Shown here piece by piece: positions 1-12,083 of a stretch of DNA of 64,000 bases (positions are counted from its first letter, which is position 1; the number at the start of each line of letters is the position of its first letter). The DNA is taken from contig CM050649.1 of assembly GCA_027574665.1 (NCBI GenBank), positions 67,298,150 to 67,362,149 on the forward strand, given 5' to 3'. The notes under the pieces were generated by a model. The model was not told where the DNA came from. It worked only from the letters and a program-made list of their open reading frames with translations, and made no database searches. The translations under genes were made by a program, and so were the position numbers. The DNA is from Rhynochetos jubatus (lineage: Eukaryota > Chordata > Aves > Eurypygiformes > Rhynochetidae).

Positions 1-101
1 TAACCTGTAAAATGTTACAATAATTTGTTCCTCCACTTGCTTAAAGCACATTTTATGAAATAGAACAATACCATGTTGACAGAATTATATTTTCCATTCA
101 G

Positions 102-183
102 TTATGCAGATGTTCGGGTGGAGAGGAGACAGGAGATGGGCTTGGAAGAAGTGTCCTCAGAGGTTGTGTCCTCAGCACTAAAG
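102..183 (+). CDS. NPAS2: NPAS2 coding exon (first in window)
   Basis: The exon starts after a ttccattcag acceptor and stops at AAG|gtacaa. It gives 27 codons after one leading base, beginning YADVRVERRQE and ending VSSALK. The YADVRVERRQE stretch is a match I recall from mammalian NPAS2. It joins in frame to [16 protein letters not shown] in the next exon. It is too short to stand out as an open frame on its own. Confidence 0.9.
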
Positions 184-878
184 GTACAATGAGAAAAGCT
201 TTTTTCCATGAATATATGTAGTAATAACAACTTGTTTCTATGTTAACATCACTGAAGACTCCAGCATTGTCTTTCCGGGTGGATTCTCTCAACTTGAGAA
301 TTCATTGCTCACTTGAATAATTTTAACATAAATTGCGTAAGTTCATGAAAGGATAAACCTGGAGATCAGAAACAGCCACAAATTAAGCGCAACACGGGCA
401 GGGGCAACGTGAAATATCTCCACCTTTCCTTGACAAGTTGCTACAGTTTAAAGATTCACTGGGACATGTCCTGGCAATCAGCCTTCTTGGCTACATCTCA
501 GTGATCTGTTGAAGGAAGAAAGAAAAGGTCCTCCTCGGTGCACGGCTGAGTGTCGCACAGAGGTTGCCACTGCCATCACATCCAACTGAACGCAAAAGGA
601 AGATTCAGAAAAGCATCTGAAGGCACAAAATAACTATGGCAGTAGCTTGCTGTGTATTTCCAACTCATTGATAGGTCTTTGTAAAATGCATTGGTTAGAT
701 GCTATTTGGAAGGGACACACCTGTGCCTGGGTCTTCTGCCGGCCTACCTGGGATTAGTTCTGCTCAAGTCATTTTAGGCCGGCCAAAGAACTGGGTGTGC
801 AACCATTACTAGATGCATTTCAGAATGTTTTTACCCTGGCAGATGCAATACCTATTCCCGTTTTCTGGTTTGGTTTAG

Positions 879-1020
879 GACAGTGGCGCCAGCTTGGATC
901 CTGAACAGCACTTTAATGCACTTGATATTGGTGCCTCAATCCTCAGCGCTAGTCGGACACCCTCAGTATCATCCAGGAGCTCACCAAAATCTTCCCACAC
1001 ACCCAAGTCGGACCCAGCAT
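879..1020 (+). CDS. NPAS2: NPAS2 coding exon, Ser/Pro-rich segment
   Basis: It is flanked by a tttggtttag acceptor and a gtgagt donor. It encodes [16 protein letters not shown] followed by a Ser/Thr/Pro-rich stretch ([15 protein letters not shown]). The HFNALD block is typical of NPAS2. The length of 142 nt leaves one base, which the next exon completes to a Ser codon. The Ser-rich run is a plausible phosphorylation region, but that is inference. Confidence 0.93.
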
Positions 1021-1763
1021 GTGAGTGGCATTCCTAAGTTACTGCATTATTTTTAATTTAGCCAAGTTACGGAATGTGTGCCTATATACCACAGCTGCTA
1101 ATTTAACAGTTATTTATGAGGTATCAATTATATGTGTTTGTCACTGACAACGAAGTGCATAATCAGAAATGGTAACGTACAAGAGGGAAGGTTCTAGTGC
1201 AAGCACATATATACGCTGGAAAATGAGTAGCGGGACTAGCTGTGAGACCCGCTGTTTCATTCTGTTATGAAAATGAGGACTTCTGTCCTCAGATTTGAAG
1301 GCATCAGTCTAAGCCATATGAGGCCCCTCTAGATTTACATGAGTAGTAACAGCCTGCTGGTGATTCTTTTCTGGCCAAGATTCAGGGTGCTCCAGACTTG
1401 ACTTGAGCATACCTTATACACTTTCTTCTCCCCAGTCTGGAAGAAAAGCCAATGAGCTCACCTAAATTTACAGTTATTCAACCCATGTGAAGGGAGTTCC
1501 AGCTGGTTTAGAACAGCTCTTGGGTCCTTTTGCTCTGTTCATTGGAGCACAGCATCATAATCTGTCTCATTTCCTTTTATCTTTGCCCAGACCTACCTTA
1601 TCAGTTTGATTTTACTGCCATTGAAGTCAACAAGAACAGCCTTGGAAAATCCCGCTGGAATTTAGCCAGGCCGTAATCACTTCTAGCCAGGTCTCATTGA
1701 AATACCCACTTCAAACGAGGATGATTTCCAGCGTGTGAGAACTCACTGGTACTTTTTTTGCAG

Positions 1764-1870
1764 CTACACCGACAAAGCTGATTGCAGAGCCTAACACTCC
1801 CCTGCCAAGAACACCGAGCGCGCAGCAGGATTTATCTGTGCATCGACTCAGTCAACCTACTGCTCTTCAG
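1764..1870 (+). CDS. NPAS2: NPAS2 coding exon
   Basis: The exon lies between a tttttttgcag acceptor and a CAG|gtaact donor. After completing the split Ser codon it reads TPTKLIAEPNTPLPRTP and on to SQPTALQ. The TPTKL-AE core matches my recall of the mammalian protein, while the rest is divergent. It ends at phase 0. Confidence 0.92.
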
Positions 1871-2040
1871 GTAACTTCACAGAGAGTCATCCAGATAGGA
1901 AGACAGTATAAAGCATGTGCCACATATGCAGCTTAGCAATTAAAAACTGCTTACACAAAGGCCATGGCATTAGAAGAAACCTAAAATTTAAGGAAGCCAA
2001 AATTATAAATAAAGTTTGTTTTGTTTTGTTTTTAACCTAG

Positions 2041-2133
2041 GTTTGTTTGCCTTCTCAGCCTCCATGTGAGCTTCTCCCACAGCAGTTGCTGCCTCAAGCT
2101 ACTCTGCAAACTCAGCCTGCACCTCTGGCACAG
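2041..2133 (+). CDS. NPAS2: NPAS2 coding exon, Gln/Pro-rich
   Basis: 31 codons (VCLPSQPPCELLPQQLLPQA and on to PAPLAQ) lie between a tttaacctag acceptor and a CAG|gttagt donor. The LLPQ-LQ-PAP-AQ pattern matches mammalian NPAS2. A second in-frame acceptor, ccttctcag, ends at 2058, so a form six codons shorter is possible. I prefer the upstream site because it keeps the usual length. Phase 0 at both ends. Confidence 0.88.
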
Positions 2134-3597
2134 GTTAGTTGGGGATTCAGAAGTGGAATAGGTCACTTGCTTATCTCCTGATAAGTTTTTTAGGTTACCT
2201 CCTTAGTAGCTAAAATCCCCAAATCCACCTGCTTTCAAATGCTTAAAATATTGTGGGAAAGTAGTCTGAATTGCACGTTTGTGTTTTTACACATGTATCT
2301 GCATACAGGCATTCAGAGCAGGTGCACGCAGGTTCAGGTGCACACACCTCTCTATTTCACAGGAGGACAAAACACAGATGGAGAAAGAGTTTTCAAGTTT
2401 GCTTCTACAGAATCAGGTCCAAATCAAAGCCACAATGAGAATTAAAAACAAAACCTAACAAAGACACCCAGTCCTCCTAAAAACAGCTGATTGGTTGTGC
2501 TAATGCACAACTAACCAGCAGTAAAGGACACACGAGTTCAACAAAACCCATTTTGGGAGTGTGCCAGTAACAGTGAGGATGCCGCTGGAGACAGATCCCT
2601 CCAGTGAAATCTATTAACCCATATCTCAAAAGCAGGTGATGGCCTTAACAGCCACCTCAGCGTTTCATTTGCAGTGGGTTTTGAAGGAGAAAATTTGAAT
2701 GCCATGTTCCCATCATGTTGTTTCTCTCCTGTGGCGAAACATCCCGTCATCCACTGGTTTTAGAAATGACAGAGTATTCCTGGATGTAGGCTGTTTCTAC
2801 CATTGCTACCCTGTACTCCCTCATAAGATCCCAGAGTTTCTTCCTGTAGCATATCAAACATATAAAGTCCTGAGGATCCCTCCTTTAAAATAACAAATTC
2901 TCATTTATCTTCTGTGTTTAATATTCTTTTCACGACTCCACACCAGCACGCAGCGAAGAAACAGCATATCAATTTTCCGCTCTGAGCATTCATTTTCTTT
3001 TACAGATATTTCTCCCCGTTACTCATTAATGCACTTCCACATGTCAATTAGTTTATTTATTATAAACCCACACGTGTTTTGCCTGACTTTTTTCTACGTC
3101 CCTTTCTTCTCCATCCAGGCCCTTTGTGAAGAGATGCTTTCCAGTCTTGTTGCCTCCCCCCTTCGCAGGGGCTCTTACTGGCACACCAGCTCCATTTCTT
3201 TTCTGCCAAGTGGGAGCGCCATCCGGTCACGCAGCCACTGGTTAAGCCACTTTGGGCCATCCAAATCCCAGTGAAAGGAAGAGGGCTGACCTGAGTGTGT
3301 CTGGCATCTGGCAGCCCTCTTCTCAACTGGCAGCAGAGTCAGAGCAATGCTGGCGACGCTCAAGGTGGAGCTTGATGTGGAGCAGGGAAATAGCACCAGG
3401 ATGTTGCAGCTCTGGCTGCTGACGCTTACACTCCATAGGGGTGCTCCTGGGAGAAGTGCCACATCTCCACACACTTGGGTGATTTTCATAAGCTATTATG
3501 AAAGTTATGAAACTATTCCATACTTTCCACCTTAAAATAATAAACATGTCAGCCTACAGCAAGACAATCCATTATTTAAAAGACAAGGTGCCCCAAG

Positions 3598-3830
3598 CAG
3601 GGAGATTCAGATTAGATATCAAGAAGAAATTCTTCCCAGAGAGGGTGGCGAGGCACTGGAACAGGTTGCCCAGAGAAGCTGCGGGTGCCCCATCCCTGGC
3701 AGTGTTCCAGGCCAGGCTGGATGAGGCTCTGAGCAACCTGGTCTAGTGGAGGGTGTCCCTGCCCATGGCAGGGGGGTTGGAACTAGATGGGCTTTAAGGT
3801 CCCTTCCAACCTAAACCATTCTGTGATTCT
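3598..3830 (+). mobile_element. CR1 LINE 3' fragment
   Basis: This stretch carries the typical avian CR1 3' region. It includes the end of the ORF2 tail (reads as ...KKFFPERVARHWNRLPREA), the stop, the CCATGGCAGGGGGGTTGGAAC segment and the terminal GTGATTCT repeat unit. It is 5'-truncated, as most CR1 copies are, and lies in the sense orientation relative to NPAS2. Confidence 0.92.
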
Positions 3831-6685
3831 AAGTGAGCCCTAAGCGAGCGAGGGATGAAACCCAGATACGCGTGCTTCCCGCCATGCACACTTCCTTGGT
3901 TTCCTAGTTGACCGTTTGCAGCAGTTTAGCGGCAGAACACCAGCTCATCGCCTTTAGACATAGCCTCCCTGCTGCCCTCGTGCCGCTGGCCCGCAGCTGA
4001 AGGTGACCAACAGCAGGGGCTGAGGGGCGGTGTGCCCAGCCCAGCCACACAGGGCCCCCGCAATGGGGTTTTGGCTCCTGCCTTGCTTGTCCGGATGATC
4101 AGACAGCACGGTACTGGATGTCACCTGAATGTAAATGTTTTTTCTTTAAACCAAGGGCTCCCCATTAGAATATTTGTTTGTTTGCCTTCCTCATTGTAAT
4201 AAATTAAAATCCCCTACAACACAGCGGATGTTGATGACTGAATAATAATTAGCGCTAATAATCCATTAGGGATTGCACAGGTGTTATTCAGAAGGCAGAC
4301 AGAATGAACAAGTTGTTCAGGGAGCTGCAGAACTAATGAAACCCGGTGTCCCAGGGGCTGCGTCTTGCAGGGCTGGTGCACGGGCGCTGCCTCTCCCGTA
4401 GAAGAAAGGGATGGGTAGATCCCTCTCTCCTTTGCTCAGCTAAAGCTTGTGTGAAATTACAGCAATTTGGTGGGTTTGAGACTCTGTGGCATGTCTCTAG
4501 CATTGGCCAGAAGGATTCAAAGTTGGAAGAAGGCAGAAAAGAAAGGTTTAAAGGAAACTGAGCTAAAAAATAAATAGATCTCCCTTCTTTACCCAGCTAC
4601 CTACTGTCAGCAAACGTGTAGGAACAGGACGTCTTTGGGGTGTCCATCTTTGTGTTCATCATATCTGAAGTCAGGGACCATCCTGACAGACACAGGGGCC
4701 ATAGGTCCCCTTCCTTGGCTGCAGCCCCCCAGCACCTAAAGACAGGGAGCAACCCCAGCACCTTGGGGTGGCACCCAGAGGAGGGAACCGCCCCTCCTCA
4801 GGCATGAGCCAGCAGCCTCTTGCTGTCCGTGCTGGCACAGAGGAGCACCGGTCCCTCTCCCTGGGCTGTACAGACTGTCTGGACCACCCGTGCCGGTGCA
4901 TCAAGCCCATCCCTACCAGAACATCTGCTGACATGGTCCCAAAAGCATCATTTCATTATTTTTTTTTTAAGAAGCCAGACTAAAAATTACTGCTATGGGT
5001 GGTTTTTGTTTGTTTGTGTCAACAAACCATGATTGAACTGGTGCAATTATAGATATCTCACAGGTTTAGTCTTCCATGTTCGGCTGTATCTGGGAAGCTG
5101 GCGGTTTTCTGTGTATAACGTGCACTTTCTTGAGTTTCCTACGGATGTTTATAAATACCTAAGCGAGATGAAGAACAACTTCATCTGATGCTAACGGCAG
5201 AGTTAAAGCTGTGCAGTGTTTTCTGTGGACCGTTCCGAGTTACACTCTTTTAATTTATTATACAGTTACAGATTTCTCCCCTAATTAGTAGAGCGGTTAA
5301 TGATCTCGAGATAAATACTCTCTGGTGCAGGTCAATTGCTGTTAGTGTCTCATTGTACAAAGACAATAGAAGCTCTGTAATCACAGGGGTCATGACTAGA
5401 GTTATCAAGTTTGGGGGTTAGAGTGGGAAAGGGAAAAAAGCAAAAGAGAAAGTTCCTTGTCTTCTTCCGTAATGGCTCTCACTCTTGTATACCAGCTAAG
5501 TTGTTGTTAAGTGTATTAATACAAAAAGCACATGAAAAAGAAAACAAAAAGGCAATACTAGATGAATATGCTAAATATAAGAAGGTGCTGAAAAAAATTA
5601 AGGAATAATAATTTAAAATCAATGGCAATCTATTTTTGCATGCAATTCTGCAAAGCAAATTCAAAACCAAGGCCTGGAAATGGATTTTGTTTCTTATTGA
5701 AGTATAAAATGATTATAAAATTATCCATTATAAAATTTCTTACATTTATTAATTGAAGAAAATCGGGTTCCTTTCCCAAAGTGTCTTCAAGGAGTTCACA
5801 TGTTAATGAAAAGTCTGCCATCAGCGAGCCAGGCAGTGAAAATGAAGCTTTAGGCTAAAATTATTTTAAAATCTTTTCTGATAAGGACTCTTTTAAAGAC
5901 TTAAGAGTAGTCCTCACTGACAGAGTTCATATAGCGAGAATTAGGTTGCAAAACTTGTCTTTTTTTAAAATCCTTCCATACAGACCCAGGTTAAAGCAGG
6001 AAATTAGCTGCATCTCACCTAAGCAAGCTGTTACTACATAGCATCATTCCATTCCTAACTTGGGGGTTAGGAATCCCTAACTGGGATTCTTCAGAAGCAC
6101 GGAGTCAGGCTTCCACAAGCAGCACCGAACACCTCTTTGAGGCACTTGTCCTCGTTCCCAAACATCAGAGGTTTCCGCTCGTCCATTCATCAGGTTAATA
6201 ATTTATACAGTGTATAGACAGAGACCCCGCTCTGCCTTTGCCCCTTTAATGGCAGTTAGAAGTAGCTCAAACTTCCCACTGGGAGCTTTGACGCTATTTT
6301 TCGGTGCTGGGGGTGACAGGGTTGAAGGGGACAGCGCTGTTGTTTGAGGCCAAGTGCTCATATCATCTCCGTGGGTGGAGAGTACAAGCTGAGACCCCGT
6401 GCAGGTGTCTCTGCCACCACGGTGGGCTCCGAGGGCTTCTGCCAGCAGCAACCACCTCAGCAGCCCTCCTTTCCCCTGAGCAGGGTCGGCCACAAAGCTC
6501 CCTTCCGCCTTGCCAGTGCTCTGTGAGCAGTGACCTACCGGATGGTGTGGGAAAGCCGCACTCCACCTGGTAAATAGAAATAAACCCTTGGAAGTTCTCG
6601 TCCCTTCTCACCTAAAGGCCATTTGCTTGGAGATTGCAGCTTTGGTAGAGGGAACATGATGCTACTTTCATGTATTTAACTGGTT

Positions 6686-6833
6686 TCATGGAATCACAGA
6701 ACGGTTTGGGTTGGAAGGGACCTTAAAGACCATCCAGTTCCAACCCCCCTGCCATGGGCAGGGACACCCTCCACTAGACCAGGTTGCTCAGAGCCTCATC
6801 CAGCCTGGTCTTCGACACTTTCAGGGATGGGGT
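6686..6833 (-). mobile_element. CR1 LINE 3' fragment
   Basis: This is the reverse complement of the same CR1 3' end seen at 3598-3830. It starts with the terminal GAATCACAGAACGG and runs through the TTCCAACCCCCCTGCC block. It is only about 148 nt long and is antisense to NPAS2. Over the shared 100 nt it looks about 95 percent identical to the opposed copy. Confidence 0.92.
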
Positions 6834-8087
6834 TTGAGGCAAAGTGGTTAGCCAATGCAAATCTGACCTGTCACATTTAGATTCATCTAAGTAGCCAGAA
6901 ATTTGATCTAACTGTACACTGTTGCTAGCACCAGAGAGCTCCTTAATCCCCTCGTGTTACCATCTCTGTTTTCCTGTTAAAAAGCCAGAAATGGTGTAGG
7001 CTTAGACAGAGCGGAAGGCTCCACGGAGCAGAAGGCTCCAGCAGCAGCACACATCTGTTCACCCACTAGCACAGAGCCACCGGAACAGCCACAGGAACAG
7101 GACGCCGTTTTTAAGTCACAGCAAAATTATTGTTTTTCTTTTGCCTGGACACTCACAGCACCACATGTTTTCAGAGAGGTCTTGGATGCCTTGATTGCAG
7201 AAAAGCTTACAGATTTTTTGAAGTGGTTTGTTTTTTTCCCAAAGACTGTTTTTTTAATTTTGGAATATGAGCGCACACAAAGCAGCTATTCCAGAGCCTA
7301 TTAAAGTAATAATTAACTTTGGTGGACTTTGAATCATACCCAAGAACACCAAATAAAACTAGGAATTTATTGCTGCGTTAGTCCCCTCCACACTACTTTA
7401 ATGGTTCCACTTTGTGCCAGGTATTGCTGCTGCTGGAGGTTGCCCATTCTTCTTGACCCCGATTAGTGATCTGCATTTTATAATATTATTTAGAACAGCT
7501 TTTATCCCACTGAGCTGAGCTATTCATTTTACATCACGTATAAAAATAACTTTATGAGTATTCCTTGTAGCTTGACTACTACTCAGCCCTAGGACCTAGA
7601 AAATGTTTGTTGTGGTGAGCTGTTGCGCAATGCTATAGTGAGGCAGTAGCAGAATAAAGCGTTGCAGCACTGCTGTTTCTGCGCAGAAAAAGGAAAGCGT
7701 TAGTAAAACGGGTCCAGAATATACAGTGTTGTCACGCTAAGGGCTCCAAACTACAGGCTAATAAAAATAATGCACTCATTTGCCACCCAGTTAAGACGCT
7801 TTTGATATTTTAAAGTAGCGTACTCTCAAAAATAGTCCTTCTGATAATTCCCTAACAGAAGAGGGTCGGTTGTAAGCAGATCACTCTAACTGAGGCAATT
7901 TAATATATGTGTGTAAAATTGAAAATAGACAAGATTTATCTCTGCCTAGATGTTAGTATATTGCAAAAACGTCTTGTATTCCTTTGGCTGTGCTTTACAA
8001 TCAAGAAACCAATAACTACTTACAGAACAATGTTCTATTGAAGCCCGTTTGTATTATAATGACTGATTTTTTTCTCCTTTTTTTCAG

Positions 8088-8234
8088 TTCTCAGCACAGT
8101 TCAGCATGTTCCAGACCATCAAGGACCAGCTAGAGCAGCGGACCAGGATCCTGCAGGCCAACATCCGGTGGCAGCAGGAGGAGCTCCAGAAGATACAGGA
8201 GCAGCTCTGCCTGGTCCAGGACTCCAGCGTACAG
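8088..8234 (+). CDS. NPAS2: NPAS2 coding exon, coiled coil, counterpart of CLOCK exon 19
   Basis: 49 codons, phase 0 at both ends, lie between a polypyrimidine tract ending in ttttcag and a CAG|gtgcgt donor. The peptide begins [18 protein letters not shown] and continues through [20 protein letters not shown] to VQDSSVQ. The heptad pattern of hydrophobic and Gln/Glu residues predicts a coiled coil. In the paralogue CLOCK, the equivalent exon 19 is the one lost in the Clock-delta19 mouse and is needed for transactivation. By homology, this exon should carry part of the NPAS2 activation surface. It is the best-conserved exon of the gene in this window. Confidence 0.97.
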
Positions 8235-9476
8235 GTGCGTTACTGCTTGGGGGGACAGAGCAAAGCATTCTCTCTCGTGTGGCCATTGGTGGGGTTGGCA
8301 ACTTAAAATTGGCTCCAGGAAATCTGGACATGTGGAAACCAGCTCATGGGAATGAGGGTGCTGCCCTCTGAAAGCCTCTTGAGTAACCTACGTCAAGAAA
8401 GATTTAAGAGCTCTCTGGAAGACGAGAAGGAAGAAATATCTCAACCTTAGGAGGAAGAGAAGAATTTGGGTCACTTAAAGTAGCATTTTAATACTTTATC
8501 TACTGAGTCTTCAGACCGAGCAGCTCTAACAGAAAAGTGTTCGAGTTCAGACTCAGCAATGATTATGTCTCTCCGGTCACTGCTTGCTTCGTGCTGGCAC
8601 CACTAGTGCTCAGTACCTCGTCCGTCCAGCTCTTCCTTAGCCAACAGCCCTCCTTCAGGTGGTGCTCATCTTTCACTCCCTGTTTTCCTGACCTTACCCC
8701 AGCCTGGATACAGAGCACAAGAGATTGATTTTCTTGTCACATTAAAAAAAACCCCAAACCTCTGCAGGTGTTCATTTGTTCACACCAGGGAGGTGTCTGA
8801 ATTTGTTCTTCACTGGACCAGCTTAAGCCTTTAGGGTGAAGCAGACTGAGCCCACTCTTCCTCTGCCTTGGGTACCTCCTACACAGAGCTAGAATTCACT
8901 CAGTGCAGTATTATTTGCTTTTAATTCACCAAGGACAGTATCTGCTTTGTACCAAGCCTTATGTCCACCAAAGCTCACCAATAATAGCAGGTGCAGTTCA
9001 GGACATCGCAGGTCTCGCTTAACGGCAAATGGACAAATCACCCAGTTTTAGGGAAGTTTGCTGAACGCGGGGTGATGACTGCTACGTTCCTCGCCATTTA
9101 ACTATAAATGCCAGGTTAAACGACCCTTGCTGGAAATGTTACAGCGGGGACCCACACTGTGAGTATTGTACTAACAAGATTTTTTTAGAAGACGAGCTCT
9201 GTCACAGAAATGAATGTTTCAAAGAACATTTTAAGCACTGGGACCTGCTGAAGTCAGCGTGAATTTTGCTCCCAACTTCCACAGAAACGGATTCTCACCC
9301 AACATCAGCATCTGTGAAACGCAGTTTCACATATTAAAAGAAATTGGGAGTATATATGTAGGCAATTAAGAGAAGCCAAATTAGAAAGTTTGTCACTTAA
9401 GTTGCTACATGTGCACTGGTGTAAGACTGCACAGCAATGGTGGGTCTCCAAAACAGGACTCTGGTCCTGCTGCCAT

Positions 9477-9518
9477 GTAAGCATATAGATAGACCAGGTA
9501 AGCATATAGATGGACCAG
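9477..9518. repeat. Two-copy 21-nt tandem duplication
   Basis: The unit GTAAGCATATAGATAGACCA plus G is followed directly by a second copy that differs at one base (AGAT-A to AGAT-G). It lies inside an NPAS2 intron and looks like a local replication duplication. Confidence 0.9.
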
Positions 9519-12083
9519 GTTTAACTTCAGTCCATTTCTTCTATCGGTTCTGTGCTGACTTTGATTAATGGGAAAGTCTCTGCAATTCACTGGTCTTCAG
9601 TTCAGAATCTTATGTCTGAAAGCTATTATTGTTATTATGAATATCAAAAGACGTGTTATTCTCACTTCCTCTCTTTTTAATTGGGTGAAAACCATTACTC
9701 TCCTGGTGAAGTCTTCAGTAGTCACATACACTTCTGCTGGGTTTTTGGATGTTGGGTGGGTGGGGGGTTTGTGTAATTCAGGCAAAAATAGAAGATCAGA
9801 GCACATTCTTATATGCAGGAAACGGATTTTATTTGTACACAGCTGTCCCCCTTGTGCAGTATGGTGCATTTAATAACCCAAAGACCATGGGACAGATTCT
9901 CAGATATGCTCATAGGGAGCTCAAGCAGAAAGAAGAGAAGGCCCAGTGGGTAAACGGTGGGTAGTTCTGTACTTTCTATACTGCCCACCCCATACCGATT
10001 TGTAGCTCTGAGTTATGTCATTTGGGGAATCCTCTCTCCCATGAAGACCGTACCAGGTTGGACCAAGTGTTTTCAGACCAGTGCAAGCTGTCTGGTGTCA
10101 GTACTGACCATTTCCCAGCTTACTGCAGGTGCCCAACTGACAGGTGGAGGGCTGGAGGGCAGGAGCTGCATATGTGCCTGAGCGGTCAGTGCTGGACAGG
10201 GAGGGCCATCCTCTGTAGTTCAAGTGCCTGTCGGTCTCCTCAAAGCAATCAGACATGGCGATGAGATGCAGGTAGTCACACTGACTCATGGGCAGGACCT
10301 TTTCCTTATCCCGCTTTCTCTACATTAAAAAAAAGAAAAAAAAAAACACAAAAAACCCACAAAGAAATTACTGTGCTGTTGCAGGGATGGAGGGAGAGCA
10401 GGAATTAGCTTTGCCTTGTCTGGCTAGGGGGCAACTTAAAGCCTTATACTTTCGCATGCAGCACTTTTGTGACTCACGAGCAGCTAGGAGTAAACCCTTA
10501 AATCAGAAATCCAGCCACGTGCTTTGCCGCACAGGTTTCATCATTCAGGGATCTGGATGTCTGCAGACATTGATCTGTGTCTATTATCAGAGGTACAAAG
10601 CTGAGCAGCAAACAGGCGAGCATCACTATCAAGCACATGTCTGGTCTCTTTAATATTCTGCGTAGAGGAGCTGTAAGCATGGGGGAGTGATGTAGGCTGT
10701 CTGAAAAGGGGGAAGCGTTCTCCGGTTTTCCCCTCGTTAGCCGATTTATTAGCATATCTTCCCCACTGGTTCACTCCCTTCCACGCAGAAGTGTACAGGT
10801 GGAGAATTAAGCCTGATTTCCATTTCCTTCAGAGATCTTCCAAGCTGCAGTACGGCAGTCCACCAAGAAATGCTTTCCAACCGGACAGATGTTGAGCACG
10901 GTAGTCTGTGTTAGAAACTATTTCCAAGAGCCTTGTGCGATGAAAGATGAAACTAGCAGGAGGGTTGTGGGCCCTGAACAAAACTGTTCAAAACCCCATT
11001 CAATCCCTGTTACTGCTTTTCCTGGCAAGCTTGAATATGAAGGACAAGAGCAGCAAGAGTAATCTCAGAAGTCTGAAGGATGCTGTGTCTGCTCCAGATT
11101 TGAGCAGTCTAGCTAATGAGTCGTGGACAGGGAGGAAGGGAAAAGGGCTGGGTCTGACCAGCCTGCAAGAACTACAAACGATACCATCCACGGCCACCCA
11201 TAATTTGCAAACCAGGCTCCCATCGAAGTCAGTGAATCTCAGCTTCCTAGTGCTGTGCTTCTCATCTTCCCGTATTTTACATAAAGTCTTGATGTCTGTA
11301 ATGATGAGCCCGAAGGCTGTAATCCCCTGATTATCCAAAGGACAGGTAGAGTCAAAGAGCCGTTTTCCTCACGATGTCTTGCCAATGTGATTCATCCATT
11401 AGCTGTAGGGACCATCTATCTGGGAATGAGGGGGCAGCAGTGTCAGAGGGTCCCTCCCCTCCCTCGCTGCTTTGCTGCGTATGTTAACAAGCTGGCCAAT
11501 TAAAAAATATTTGTAAGATGCTTCACTGACCTTGCAGTCCGCAAAATCAGCCACGAGACATGTCATTAGTGGCAGCGCAGTTAGGGGGCTGCTAATTTAT
11601 CTACTTGGATTTGCTCAGACTGGGAAAGATTTCATTCCTTATTAGGGGGTTTCTGTTGTAATTTAAAGCTGACATTATTTCAGGGTTTCAGAGGAATTCA
11701 GGCAGGACTATCACAAAAGACACATTACGACTAAACACCGCTAAGTGCTGTACAAAAGAAGCATAGTTTTGTGGGCTTAATTAGCAGGTAGAAATTCCCC
11801 GTTTCGATCCTCTCTCAGGTTAACTCTTGTTTTGATGAGGCATCTTGAGTCTTCCAGTTCTGTGGGGACGTGGGTTAAATGGCACCATCGCTTCTCGCCC
11901 TGAACTTGTTTTTTCCAGGACATTTATGTTCAGACAGCAATAATGCTGCTTTGGCCATTATAATGCCAGGGTCCTCAGGTACGGAACGCTCCGAGTCCTC
12001 TCAGGGTATGAACACGTGAACAAACAAAATTGATTTACTGGGATAAATTTGGCTGTCAATTGATAGCGTGTTAGCTGCCAACA

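Larger units (their letters stand above)
2134..8087 (+). other. NPAS2 intron with two opposed CR1 fragments
   Basis: This is a roughly 6 kb intron between the Gln/Pro-rich exon and the CLOCK-exon-19-like exon. It holds a plus-orientation CR1 3' end (3598-3830) and a minus-orientation CR1 3' end (6686-6833). I found no further exon; the open frames here are short, flank no splice sites and have no recognisable product. The rest is AT-rich unique sequence. Confidence 0.7.
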
